From positions 248,001 through 312,000 of the forward strand of contig JADKAN010000001.1 in assembly GCA_016719225.1 (NCBI GenBank): a DNA stretch of 64,000 nt. The letters run 5' to 3'. Within the stretch, counting starts at the first letter, position 1. Each line of letters begins with the position of its first letter. Positions 8,450 to 16,996 of this stretch are shown one piece after another. The notes beneath the pieces are model-generated. The model ran no database searches, was not told the origin of the DNA, and was given only the letters and a program-made list of their open reading frames with translations. The position numbers and the translations under genes are program-made. The DNA is from Flavobacteriales bacterium. Its GTDB lineage: Bacteria; Bacteroidota; Bacteroidia; Flavobacteriales_F; PHOS-HE28.

Positions 8450-8845
8450 GCCGCAAAGCGACGCCATTTGTATGAACCCAATGCCAAGGCCGCATGAACT
8501 CTTCCGCCGCGACCGTGAATTCACCTTCGCTTCACGATCCGGGACGGCGTGCTGGCGTATCAGGGTCGAACGAGGCAACGGCCAGCAGTTCCGGTGCTGC
8601 GGTTGTGTGAAGGCATTCCGGCCTTTCCGCGCATCCGGCGCATTCCGGCCCCGGTGGTTCCAGGCCTCTTGGTCTGTTCAGGTCGCTAGGCGTTCAAGCT
8701 CATAGGCAATCGGCATTACCATGCACTACCGCAAGCTGCCCACCCTGCCTCCGACAAGCCCCCCTAACCCCGGCAGGTACACACGCGCTTGCAATAATTT
8801 CAAGGCCTTGTGGAACGGTGAACTTTCGCACGGATCTTCGCGGCC
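8450..8845. other. Divergent intergenic region before terC
   Basis: About 400 bp without a convincing gene. It holds the first copy of the terC-flanking repeat at 8651-8714. A GCATTCCGGCC-like unit recurs at 8613 and 8639. Confidence 0.4.
8651..8714. repeat. terC-flanking repeat, left copy
   Basis: About 64 bp, roughly 75% identical by eye to 9708-9770, including an exact AGGCCTCTTGG block. Both copies are in the same orientation and flank the terC gene. Confidence 0.5.
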
Positions 8846-9550
8846 ATGGAAGTGCTCGATATCGCAATGGCCCTGCTTACCCTCATCGCCTTGGAGGTGG
8901 TGCTGGGTATCGACAATATCATCTTCATCGGGATCCTTTCGGACAAACTGCCGGAAGGCGAACGCGACAAATTGCGGAAGTGGGGCATCGGGCTGGCAAT
9001 GGTGATGCGCCTCGGCCTGCTCACCGTGATCTCGGCGGTGATGAAGCTGAACAGCGACCTCATCACCGTGTGGGGGAATGGCTTCACTGGCAAGGAACTG
9101 GTGCTGCTCGTGGGCGGCGTTTTCCTGCTGTACAAGTCCACGCGGGAGATCTTCCACATGACGGAGAAGGCCCATCCGGAAGGGAAGAAGGCCACGCTAG
9201 GCGCTACGTTCGGTGCCCTGCTCGCGCAGGTCCTCGTACTGGACCTGGTGTTCTCCTTGGATTCCATCATCACGGCGGTGGGCATGGTGGATCAGCTGTG
9301 GGTGATGTACGTGGCCGTGGTGGTCACGGTGGGCATCATGCTCCTGGCCTCCAAACCCATCATCGATTTCATCACCAAGCATCCCTCCTTCAAGGTGCTG
9401 GCACTCTCCTTCCTCATGGTGATCGGGGTAGCGCTGGTGGCCGAAGGCATGGGGCATTACCTGCCAAAGGGCTACATCTACGGCCCGATGGCCTTCGCCT
9501 TCCTGGTGGACATCGTCCAGATGAGGGTGCTGGCGGCGAATAAGAGCTGA
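8846..9550 (+). CDS. TerC family integral membrane protein
   Basis: 234 residues with about seven membrane segments. The two TerC signature repeats are present: LEVVLGIDNIIFIGI near residues 16-30 and DLVFSLDSIITAVGM near residues 133-147, whose acidic residues lie inside the membrane. These are the conserved Asp/Glu sites of TerC/Alx-type proteins, which are linked to metal-ion (manganese) export or protection of exported metalloproteins and to tellurium resistance. Length and motif spacing match the short, single-domain members without CBS domains. It is a monocistronic gene bracketed by two imperfect direct repeats. The actual substrate cannot be told from sequence. Confidence 0.9.
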   Translation: MEVLDIAMALLTLIALEVVLGIDNIIFIGILSDKLPEGERDKLRKWGIGLAMVMRLGLLTVISAVMKLNSDLITVWGNGFTGKELVLLVGGVFLLYKSTREIFHMTEKAHPEGKKATLGATFGALLAQVLVLDLVFSLDSIITAVGMVDQLWVMYVAVVVTVGIMLLASKPIIDFITKHPSFKVLALSFLMVIGVALVAEGMGHYLPKGYIYGPMAFAFLVDIVQMRVLAANKS

Positions 9551-9707
9551 GCAGGGGAGGGACCGTGGTACGGCATAAAGGCTTGCGTCCGGCCACCAGC
9601 AACGCGGGATCCGCAAGGATAGAGCGGGTGTTCAGCGCGCCAGGCGGTGTCAGGCTTCTTCACGTCCTTCAAGCTCTTCGGCATTTCCGATGCATATCGC
9701 ACCGGCT

Positions 9708-9770
9708 CCGGCGGTTTTAGGCCTCTTGGCTTTTCAGGCCGCTCAACGCTTCAGCATACAGGCAGTGGGC
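9708..9770. repeat. terC-flanking repeat, right copy
   Basis: Partner of 8651-8714. Alignment by eye needs two 1-nt gaps, and identity is highest over AGGCCTCTTGG and TTCAGG. It starts about 155 bp after the terC stop. Confidence 0.5.
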
Positions 9771-9837
9771 GAAGCGGAAAGGCCTCGGGCAGCAGCACCC
9801 AACTGGTGGTGGTGGAAAAGGTCCCGCACCGATCAGA

Positions 9838-9870
9838 AGAAAGGCGACCAGGAGATCCGGTCGCCTTTCT
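9838..9870 (+). terminator. Intrinsic terminator downstream of terC
   Basis: A 12-bp perfect stem (9838-9849 with 9859-9870), a 9-nt loop and a following TTTGGTT. It is the only strong terminator between terC (ending 9550) and the next gene. Confidence 0.75.
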
Positions 9871-9979
9871 TTTGGTTGGCGTGCCCCACACCACTGCAGG
9901 CTGCATGGCACACGCCGAAAAGCACCACTCCGTAAAACCGGAAGTGGCCTAAGCAGCGGTTGCAACCTCTTCCATCGTC

Positions 9980-10000
9980 TTGGTGAAAAAGGTCCACCCA
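9980..10000 (+). other. Alternative starts of the next gene
   Basis: In-frame TTG (9980) and GTG (9983) codons precede ATG 10001. The ATG is preferred because MRTMLLATLFILSAS is a compact signal peptide by itself. Confidence 0.4.
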
Positions 10001-10882
10001 ATGAGAACCATGCTTCTGGCAACCCTGTTCATTCTTTCGGCTTCTACCGGCAGCGCCCAAACCCGGCCCTTGCCGGATAGTGCAGCGGTATGGGTGAATA
10101 CCGTGTACACGGTGGAACCCTTTCCACCGCCGGGCACCTTCTCCCTCCTATCGGTGGACAGTTACTGCGCGCAGGGGGAGGATACGTTGATCAACAGCAA
10201 CAGCTATGTAAAGCTGGCGTACTGCGAAGGCGGTTATAAGGGGGCTTTCCGGAACGATGAAGGGAGCGTGTACTACGTGCCCGCGGATTCCACGCAGGAA
10301 TACCTCATTTACGACTTTACCCTAATGGACGGTGACACCGCTTTCCAGGTGTACTACGAGCTACCCGGTAATGTGCCGGCAATTACCAATGTGGTCATCG
10401 CCAATGTGATGTACGATGTCCTGTTGGAAGGCCGCAAGGTGCTTTTTTTGCAGGAGGGTGGAACCTGGGTAGAGGGTATTGGTGCGGAGTGGGGGCTGCT
10501 TAGCGAACCTTGGATAAACGTCTCCAACTATCAGCGCCGGCTGGAGTGCATGTCGCTGCGGGATTCCACGCACTACCCTGCCGACAATATTGGACCGGGT
10601 GCCTGCGCCCTGGACATTAGCGTGGGGGAGGACGTGTTGGCCGGGGGCATACGCCTTTATCCGAATCCTACACCGGATGGTCTGGTCCGGCTACAGGTAC
10701 CTGCGGCAAGTTGGGACCGTACAGTACGCGTTATCACAACGGATGGCAGGGTAGTGCCAACGCAACTCACCGGTACTGGAACGGAAACCACCTTGGATAT
10801 GAAGAGCGCCCCTCCGGGCCTGTACGTGGTATACCTGCAGGCCGGTGAACGGCGGCTGGTGCGCACGGTAGTAAGGCAGTAA
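10001..10882 (+). CDS. Secreted protein with T9SS type A sorting domain
   Basis: 293 residues. The signal peptide is at residues 1-20 (MRTMLLATLFILSASTGSAQ). The body begins RPLPDSAAVWVNTVY and has several Tyr/Cys-containing strands (DSYCAQGEDTLIN, CMSLRD, PGACALD), with no recognised catalytic motif. The sorting domain starts at LYPNPTPDGLVRLQV and continues with VRVITTDGRVV and SAPPGLYVVYL, ending VRTVVRQ. The body type, with a YCxQGEDT motif early and an ECMSLRD motif late, is common among otherwise uncharacterised Bacteroidota surface proteins. Monocistronic; function unknown. Confidence 0.85.
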   Translation: MRTMLLATLFILSASTGSAQTRPLPDSAAVWVNTVYTVEPFPPPGTFSLLSVDSYCAQGEDTLINSNSYVKLAYCEGGYKGAFRNDEGSVYYVPADSTQEYLIYDFTLMDGDTAFQVYYELPGNVPAITNVVIANVMYDVLLEGRKVLFLQEGGTWVEGIGAEWGLLSEPWINVSNYQRRLECMSLRDSTHYPADNIGPGACALDISVGEDVLAGGIRLYPNPTPDGLVRLQVPAASWDRTVRVITTDGRVVPTQLTGTGTETTLDMKSAPPGLYVVYLQAGERRLVRTVVRQ

Positions 10883-11270
10883 CGGAGCGCGGCGATCCAC
10901 CGAGCGTGTTTCGATGCACGGTCGATAGATCGACCTCATTGGAACCATCGTGTAAAGTGGCCCTGCACGCGCTCGGGCCCGCGTGCGCTCTGCTTAGGGC
11001 CGCTGGACCGCCTTCTGTGAGCGATGGCAAGGGCGTTGCTGAGGCGGGCCTTAGTCCTTGGGATAATACGTGGTGACGCTGGATCATGAGCGCCGTACGA
11101 ACCTTACAGCACACGTCACCTTGTTGAGATAAGCACCAGCTATCCCTTCCGGTGACAGGACTGCAAGTGCTTTCAGAACAGCAGAACCAGCTTCGCAAGT
11201 ACGTCACGCTGTGTAAGGCGGGAGGAGAGATTCTGTGGGAGGCAAAGCGTACGGGAAGGTCTTGCCCGCG
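10883..11270. other. Intergenic region, nothing recognised
   Basis: About 390 bp between convergent genes. No terminator hairpin with a T-run, repeat or RNA was identified. Confidence 0.45.
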
Positions 11271-11879
11271 TTACTCCTTCATTGGCGCAGCAACGGCCTC
11301 CAGTGCATCGATCTTCTTATGCGTCGCGAGGAGCGTCGTGTCCATCGCCAAAGCCATCCTGAAATTCAAGAGTGCTTGCGCACTGTCCCCGCTGGCGAGC
11401 AGGGCATCGCCGTAGCTGTCGTACACGTTCGAGGAGCCGGGGTATTCTTCCGCGTTGAGTCGCAGCACCGCAACGGCATCGTCCACCCGGTCGGCCTCGA
11501 TCAAGAAATAACCCAGCGGATTCAGTTGGTCTTCCGCAAAAACGAATTCCTTGGGTCGTTCGGCTTTGTATTTCCGGTAGTTCGCGATCGCAGGTTCCAC
11601 CCCTTCGGTGGCGATCTCCTTGCCCATCACTTCGCGGATGAACAGCGGCGGCAGGGTCGCAGGCCGGTCGTAGAGCAAGGCCGTCATGCCTTTGACCAGG
11701 CCCCGCATGTATTCCGTGGAGTTGTTCGACAGCAGCACGAGGCACTTGTCCTCTTCGATGCCCCGGAGGAAGTAGGTGATGAAGCCGGCCCAGCCACCGG
11801 AATGCGACACCATTTTCCTCCCCGTGGGCGAGCGCTCAATGAACCAACCGAAACCATAGCCCGTGCTGTCGCCATTGTT
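11271..11879 (-). pseudogene. C-terminal half of a serine hydrolase (beta-lactamase/PBP4-like), N-terminus missing
   Basis: The frame can be read from about 11879 down to 11271, although the first Met is at 11813. It begins abruptly with GDSTGYGFGWFIERSPTGR, then VSHSGGWAGF. That is the late part of a class C beta-lactamase-like fold, including the H-S/T-G box that substitutes for KTG. A C-terminal tetratricopeptide-like region follows (YKAERPKEFVFAEDQLNPLG, then SSNVYDSYGDALLASGD). The catalytic SxxK and YxN motifs and the signal peptide, about 300 residues, are absent. At 11880 the homology changes without a gap to a different gene on the other strand, so this is a remnant cut by recombination or by a false assembly join. 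It cannot be a functional hydrolase as it stands. Confidence 0.75.
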
Positions 11880-13706
11880 GAGTGCTCGGGCTCATCTTCG
11901 AGAAGCTGAACGGATACAAGGGTGCCAGCTTCTACACGCCCGGTTTCATCACCATGTATATGTGCGGCGAAACGCTGCGCCCCGCCGTGGTACAGCGCTA
12001 CAACGAGCGCTTCGGGCTTGCGCTCTCCGGCTTCGAGGCGCTGCGGAACCATTGCGCCAAGCTGAACGAGCACGAAGAGATCGCCGCCGCCGAGGCCGTG
12101 GTGGATAGCATAAGGGTATGCGACCCGGCCGTGGGCAGCGGCCACTTCCTGGTAAGCGCGCTCAACGAACTGCTCTGCATCAAGAGCGACCTGGGCCTGC
12201 TTACCGATGTGGAAGGCAAACCCTTGCACGGCTGGACGGTGAGCTTGGCGAACGACGAGATCACCGTAACGGACCGCACCACGGACGCGCCTTTCAAATA
12301 CTTGGTACCGCCGGACGGCAAGCCCATACCGGTGGAGATGCAACGGGTGCAACGCGCCCTCTTCGAGCAGAAGCGCAAGCTGATCGAAGGCTGCCTCTTC
12401 GGCGTGGACATCAACCCCAACAGCGTGAAGATCTGCCGCCTCCGCCTGTGGATCGAACTGCTGAAGAACGCCTACTACACCAGCCCCCCTCGCCCCGGGA
12501 GAGGGGCGGGGGGTGAGGGCGACCTGCGCACCCTGCCGAACATCGACATCAACATCAAGCGCGGCAACTCGCTCTACTCCCGCTTCGCACTGAGCGAGAA
12601 CATCGAGCGCATCATGCAGCGCACCAGCTACACGGCAGAGCAGTACCGGGGCTTCGTGCAGGACTACAAGGCGGCCAGCAACCGCGAAGAGCGGGCCGGC
12701 ATCAAGACCATCCTGCAAGGCATCGAGGCGCAATTCCTGGCCTACTCGCAGAACCGGGATCCGCGTGTGCTGCGGCGCAACACCATGGTGAATGAACTGG
12801 ACAAGCTGACCGGGGGCCTCTTCGGGGGCGGGCAGGGCTACAGCACGGCAGCGGCGAAAGCAAAGGCCAAGAAGCGCATCGGCCTGCTGGAGCAGCACAT
12901 CAATGCCGTAAGCGAAGAGCTGACGCGCGAAATGGGCGGCCGGGCCTACGGCGGCGCCTTTGAATGGCGCTACGCCTTCCCGGAAGTGCTGGACGACAAC
13001 GGCGATTTCCGCGGCTTCGATGTGGTAATTGGCAACCCGCCCTATATCGACATTAAGGAGATGGCGGCGACTGATGCCAGGATGTTGTTTAAGCACTACA
13101 CCACGGCCCAAAAGCGGATCAACCTATACGCTTTGTTCATTGAGCGTGGCTTGGAGCTGCTTGAGCCAACAGGTCGCTTGGCCTTCATCGTACCCAATTC
13201 ACTTCTCGTCAATGAATCCTACTCCAATTTGCGCAAGAAACTCGTCAAGGACCTTCATCGCCTTGTTAAGCTACCCGATGGCATTTTCGAGGAGGCAGCA
13301 GTTGAGACGATGTTGCTCTTCGTTCAAAAAGGAGCAGACGGTCCAATACAAGCCAAAGTTTTCGCAAATGACGAGGAGCCGGTGTTCACTGATATTGCCT
13401 TCCGTTCCTTCGACCGGAGAGTTTGGGAAAAAGATCCCGACGCTCATGAACTACTATCATCAAGAACGGTTCTTGGACAAGGAGAAAGTCACGTTCCAAA
13501 AATTCCTTATAGCAAACTGCAAACGATTGCCTATTCGAATACCGACTAACGTGGCGAAGGACCATTTGGAAGCATTGGTGGAGCAGCGGCTCGAATTAGT
13601 AGATGACAGCCCAGAAGTCGCCACCGTGGAGGCAGCGATCGATGCGGTGGTATATGGGGTGTATGGGCTTACGGCGGATGAGGTGGGGGTTGTGGAGGGG
13701 GTGTGA
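11880..13706 (+). pseudogene. Type IIG (Eco57I-like) restriction-modification enzyme, truncated and frameshifted
   Basis: Homology begins mid-protein at LGLIFEKLNGYKGASFYTPGF, so roughly 400-500 N-terminal residues (nuclease and helical region) are missing. The N6-adenine methyltransferase core is intact: VCDPAVGSGHFLVS (SAM-binding motif I, at 12115-12156), FGVDINPNSVKICRLRLW, and NPPYI (catalytic motif IV, near 13036). The frame stops at TAA 13547-13549. A shift of one base gives LEALVEQRLELV and VYGVYGLTADEVGVVEG, the normal extreme C-terminus of this family, ending at 13706. The roughly 300-residue target-recognition region between the two is gone. The gene therefore has three lesions: a cut 5' end, an internal deletion and a frame change. 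From about 13030 the base composition becomes more AT-rich. Confidence 0.8.
12484..12520. repeat. GC-rich repeat inserted in the methyltransferase reading frame
   Basis: A C-rich run followed by a G-rich run, with an internal CGCCCC/GGGGCG hairpin (12491-12496 and 12503-12508), encodes PPRPGRGAGGEGD between LLKNAYYT and LRTLPNIDINIK. Those two blocks are normally close together in the family, so this looks like an in-frame insertion of a mobile palindromic repeat. Confidence 0.55.
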
Positions 13707-13734
13707 TGAGAGAAGAACAACTAGGCAGGCAATC

Positions 13735-14535
13735 ATGAACGTACCGCCACTTCCAACCTTGACAGAGGTCAAGAGCGCTATAGACAAATTCGTGGCGACT
13801 GAGGACTGGGGACGCCACCGCGCGTTGGGGACGCCGCAAGAGTTTTTGACTCACGTTGGCTCCGCACTAGGCGTTCTTCAGCGAAGTTTCGTCCTCTTGG
13901 TAAGGCCCGATGTTCCGGATACATCGCAACGCTACTATCGGTTGCGCATAGTTGAGCAACCGCTGAACGATGGCCTCATATCAGAATATGGACCTCCGCC
14001 TCCGGCCTTTGCTGGATATGATCGTTGCAGTATCGCTCATCACCCGGTCATGTATTGTTCCGCAAACCCAGCGACGACCTTCCATGAAACGCTATGCAGC
14101 AGGAAAGAAAGCAAACCTGTGCTGTATGGGTATCTATCTGAATGGAAGGTCCGAGAAGGAGCGACCGTGAACATCACTCCTTTCATGTTCAACGAACTTC
14201 CTGAAAACAGCGACCTAAGGCCACTGGTCAAGAATGTATCGAAAGGATTGACGGACCTTCTTTCGGAGCACTATGAACAAGACCAGATCTCCGGGGTAGT
14301 TGAAACGATGAAATACCTGAGCAACATGTTCATCGCTGATAATACCCGTTCGATCTCAAGCTTCATCGCCCACTCTCACCTTTACGCGAATGCACCAGCG
14401 CGACCAGATATGCTCCTCTACCCCAGTATTCAAATCGGTCTTCGCCGTGCCAATTTTGCCATACATCCAAACAGCCTCTTCAAACTTGAAATGACCAAAG
14501 CGTTCTGCTTCGAGATCCGAGGTTTCAAGCATTGA
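13735..14535 (+). CDS. RES-domain protein (putative NAD+ phosphorylase-type)
   Basis: 266 residues from ATG 13735. The centre and end show the RES-family pattern: Arg-rich strand QRYYRLRIVEQ (about residues 64-74), VMYCSANPATTFHETL with the conserved Tyr and Glu (about 105-120), and DMLLYPSIQIGL with the Tyr-Pro-Ser box, followed by RRANFAIHPN. RES proteins are usually toxins that degrade NAD+, paired with an Xre-like antitoxin. No antitoxin gene lies next to it; its upstream neighbour is the restriction-modification remnant. It is more AT-rich than surrounding genes, which suggests transfer together with that remnant. Its stop codon falls at the right-hand junction with the histidine kinase fragment, so the last residues may not be native. 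Confidence 0.6.
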   Translation: MNVPPLPTLTEVKSAIDKFVATEDWGRHRALGTPQEFLTHVGSALGVLQRSFVLLVRPDVPDTSQRYYRLRIVEQPLNDGLISEYGPPPPAFAGYDRCSIAHHPVMYCSANPATTFHETLCSRKESKPVLYGYLSEWKVREGATVNITPFMFNELPENSDLRPLVKNVSKGLTDLLSEHYEQDQISGVVETMKYLSNMFIADNTRSISSFIAHSHLYANAPARPDMLLYPSIQIGLRRANFAIHPNSLFKLEMTKAFCFEIRGFKH

Positions 14536-15856
14536 AGCCCATTGGTACCAGACCTACGATAAGGCGGTTCGGAGCGGCCATGCCGTGCGGTACCTGAACG
14601 AGGTGCGCGAACTGGGCCGCTGGATCGACGTGTATGCCTTCCCTACCGGGGAACCCGGGAGCAGGCAATTGGCCGTGCTCTTCACCGACGTTACCGAGCG
14701 AATGCGGATGGAGAACGAGATGATGCACGCGACCCGCGTGCTGCAGGAGAACGACCAGCGCAAGAACGAATTCCTGGCGATGCTGGCCCACGAACTGCGC
14801 AATCCGCTCGCTCCCTTGCGCTTCGGGTTGGAGGTGCTCCACGACAAGAGCGACCAGGATGCCGATATTTTGGAGGTGCAGGACATGATGCGGCGGCAGG
14901 TGGACCAAATGGTACGGCTGGTGGACGACCTGTTGGACGTGGGCCGCGCGACCAGTGGCAAGATCACCCTACACAAGGAGCAGGTGGAGCTCAATCTATT
15001 ACTGCGGCAGGCCGCGGCGGCAATGCAGCCGACCATGGATGCCTTGGAACAGCACCTAGCCGTGGAAGTTCCCGATGAGCCGATCTTCGTACATGCCGAT
15101 CCCGCACGCCTCGCGCAAGTAGTGAGCAACCTGCTGAACAACGCCAGCAAATTCAGTGATCGGCAGGGCCGCGTGGAGTTGAGCGTGCGCGTGGACAATG
15201 GGCGCGTAGTCGTCCAGGTGTCGGACCACGGCATCGGTCTCCGTGAGGCGGACATGCCGCGCATTTTCGACCTGTTCACACAAGTGGATTCCTCCTTGGA
15301 GCGCAGCACCACCGGCTTGGGCATCGGCCTCACCTTGGTAAGGAACTTAATGCAACTGCACGACGGAAGCGTGGAGGTCCACAGCGCCGGGCTGGGGCAG
15401 GGAAGCACTTTCACACTGACCCTTCCTTTAATGGTCGATGGTCCCTCCGCCGTTGTCCCGGGGCAATCGGGCACTGCCCGAACAGCTACCCGTGCCCTTA
15501 AGATACTGGTGGTGGACGATAATCGTGATGCTTCCGAGCTCCTCACCATGATCCTGGGCCGCCATAGGCATGTGGTGCGCATGGCCTATGACGGAATGGA
15601 AGCGTTGAACCTCGCGGCCCAATTCCGGCCGGATGTCATCCTCTTGGATATCCGCCTGCCTAACCTGAACGGATATGAAGTGGCCAAGCGTATCCGCCAG
15701 AAGGAATGGGGGAAGGCCACGTATCTGGTCGCCCTTACCGGATGGGGCCAACCGGAGGACCGGGAAAAAAGCTTCGCGGCCGGGTTCGAAAAGCACTTGG
15801 TGAAGCCGGTGGACACGGCGGTGCTGCTGGGTCTGCTTACAGACCTTTCCCGGTAG
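14531..15856 (+). CDS. Hybrid sensor histidine kinase, N-terminus missing
   Basis: The frame can be read from the junction at about 14531 as IEAHWYQTYDKAVRSG, the end of a PAS domain (LGRWIDVYAFPTG, LFTDVTER); a usable GTG occurs at 14585. Then follow HisKA with the phosphorylated His in LAHELRNPL, and the HATPase region with N box RLAQVVSNLLNNASKF, G1 box DHGIGL and G2 box TGLGIGLTLV. A C-terminal receiver domain follows (KILVVDDNRDAS, phospho-acceptor Asp in VILLDIRLPN, Lys in HLVKPVD). The sensor part before the PAS tail is lost, because the RES-gene segment replaces it. It probably worked with the stand-alone receiver gene downstream in a phosphorelay. Confidence 0.8.
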   Translation: MEAHWYQTYDKAVRSGHAVRYLNEVRELGRWIDVYAFPTGEPGSRQLAVLFTDVTERMRMENEMMHATRVLQENDQRKNEFLAMLAHELRNPLAPLRFGLEVLHDKSDQDADILEVQDMMRRQVDQMVRLVDDLLDVGRATSGKITLHKEQVELNLLLRQAAAAMQPTMDALEQHLAVEVPDEPIFVHADPARLAQVVSNLLNNASKFSDRQGRVELSVRVDNGRVVVQVSDHGIGLREADMPRIFDLFTQVDSSLERSTTGLGIGLTLVRNLMQLHDGSVEVHSAGLGQGSTFTLTLPLMVDGPSAVVPGQSGTARTATRALKILVVDDNRDASELLTMILGRHRHVVRMAYDGMEALNLAAQFRPDVILLDIRLPNLNGYEVAKRIRQKEWGKATYLVALTGWGQPEDREKSFAAGFEKHLVKPVDTAVLLGLLTDLSR

Positions 15857-16085
15857 CGCTGAACGGTGCGGGCTGCATGCGCCTCTTCAACCTCGATGTC
15901 CGCTTATCGCGGATCCGAGTGGGCAGGATGCCACTAACGAAGCGCCAGGTCGGTTCGGCAGGCGCGGGGATGGGGCGATGGTGCACCATCCTTTTCCCAC
16001 TTTTGTGTGGCATTCATTCCGATAGGGTTTTGGCATCCCTCCGGCACGCTTCTTGGCGGAACAAGCAACAAATACCGACCATGAC

Positions 16086-16511
16086 ATGGAGCCATTGATC
16101 CAAAACCGCGATGTCCCGCAGCCAACGCTGCGTGCATTGGTGGTTGATGACCGGGAAGATGTGGCCATGAGCCTTGCCTTGTTGCTGAAGCACATGGGAT
16201 ACACCGTGCAGGTGGCCTTTCAAGCCAAGGAGGCGTTGATGAAAGGGACCGAGCTGCAACCTGATGTGGTCTTCCTCGACATCGGGCTGCCTGACCTTTC
16301 GGGCTATGAAGTCTGCAAGGAGATACGCGCGACCGATTGGGGCCTCAACTCGTTCATCGTAGCGGTAACGGGCCGGAATGGATCAGAGGACCTCCTGCGT
16401 GCCGCCAATTGCGGGTTCGATCGCCACGTGGTCAAGCCCATGGATGGTGCTACCCTCAAGGAGATCCTGCAAACGGTAAAGACCAGGGTGTTGCTCTCCG
16501 CACGCGCCTAA
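16086..16511 (+). CDS. Stand-alone response regulator receiver protein
   Basis: 141 residues from ATG 16086. It is a single CheY-like receiver domain: acidic pocket VVDDREDVAMS (about residues 21-31), phospho-acceptor Asp in VVFLDIGLPDLSGYEV (about 66), and the Lys of HVVKPMDGATL (about 118). There is no output domain. It is strongly similar in wording to the receiver fused to the kinase upstream (LDIRLPNLNGYEV versus LDIGLPDLSGYEV), so the two probably share a common ancestor and a phosphorelay. The gap to the kinase gene is about 230 bp. Confidence 0.85.
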   Translation: MEPLIQNRDVPQPTLRALVVDDREDVAMSLALLLKHMGYTVQVAFQAKEALMKGTELQPDVVFLDIGLPDLSGYEVCKEIRATDWGLNSFIVAVTGRNGSEDLLRAANCGFDRHVVKPMDGATLKEILQTVKTRVLLSARA

Positions 16512-16996
16512 CATTCGTGTGTGCGCCGTCGCGCCTTGGGGTATGCCTGTATCCATCCCGTTCAACGGACAAACCCTCCCGCGTTCACATTTTAGAACGG
16601 ACCCTGTGGAACGTGCATGTCGGCAACGTGTGGACACGCCCGTGGCCCTAGGCGATTTCCTGAGGAGCATTCGTACTACCGTGACCCGCCGCCCACCCAT
16701 GGCCTTTACTGCCATGTGATCGGCAATAGCCCAAGGTATTCCTCGCGGAAGAGGGAGCACAGCTTGGCCTACGTACGTGGGAATATCCGGAGCGCCGATA
16801 GCGTACGGAAGAACGGACCTGCCGCCAGCCTGACCATGGAGCTACAGGGATAACACGGCTCCACGCCCGGGCGCTTTGCGGCCAGCTGGCGATCGCACCT
16901 TGGGCCTGCTCATTCGCGGGCACAGGAAAAGTGCTTTCACTACGTCGACGATACGGTACGGGTACGCACTGTTCGCACCGATCGTTCACGGTGGAT
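16512..16996. other. Intergenic region, nothing recognised
   Basis: About 485 bp between convergent genes. Short open frames are present, but none has coding character. No clear terminator was found. Confidence 0.4.

Noticed and set aside
11684..13111. 475-codon minus-strand open frame over the methyltransferase remnant
   Set aside because: It is opposite recognisable methyltransferase motifs; only the last residues overlap the hydrolase, in another frame.
13735..14535. Complete toxin-antitoxin module
   Set aside because: No antitoxin-sized gene flanks the RES gene on either side.
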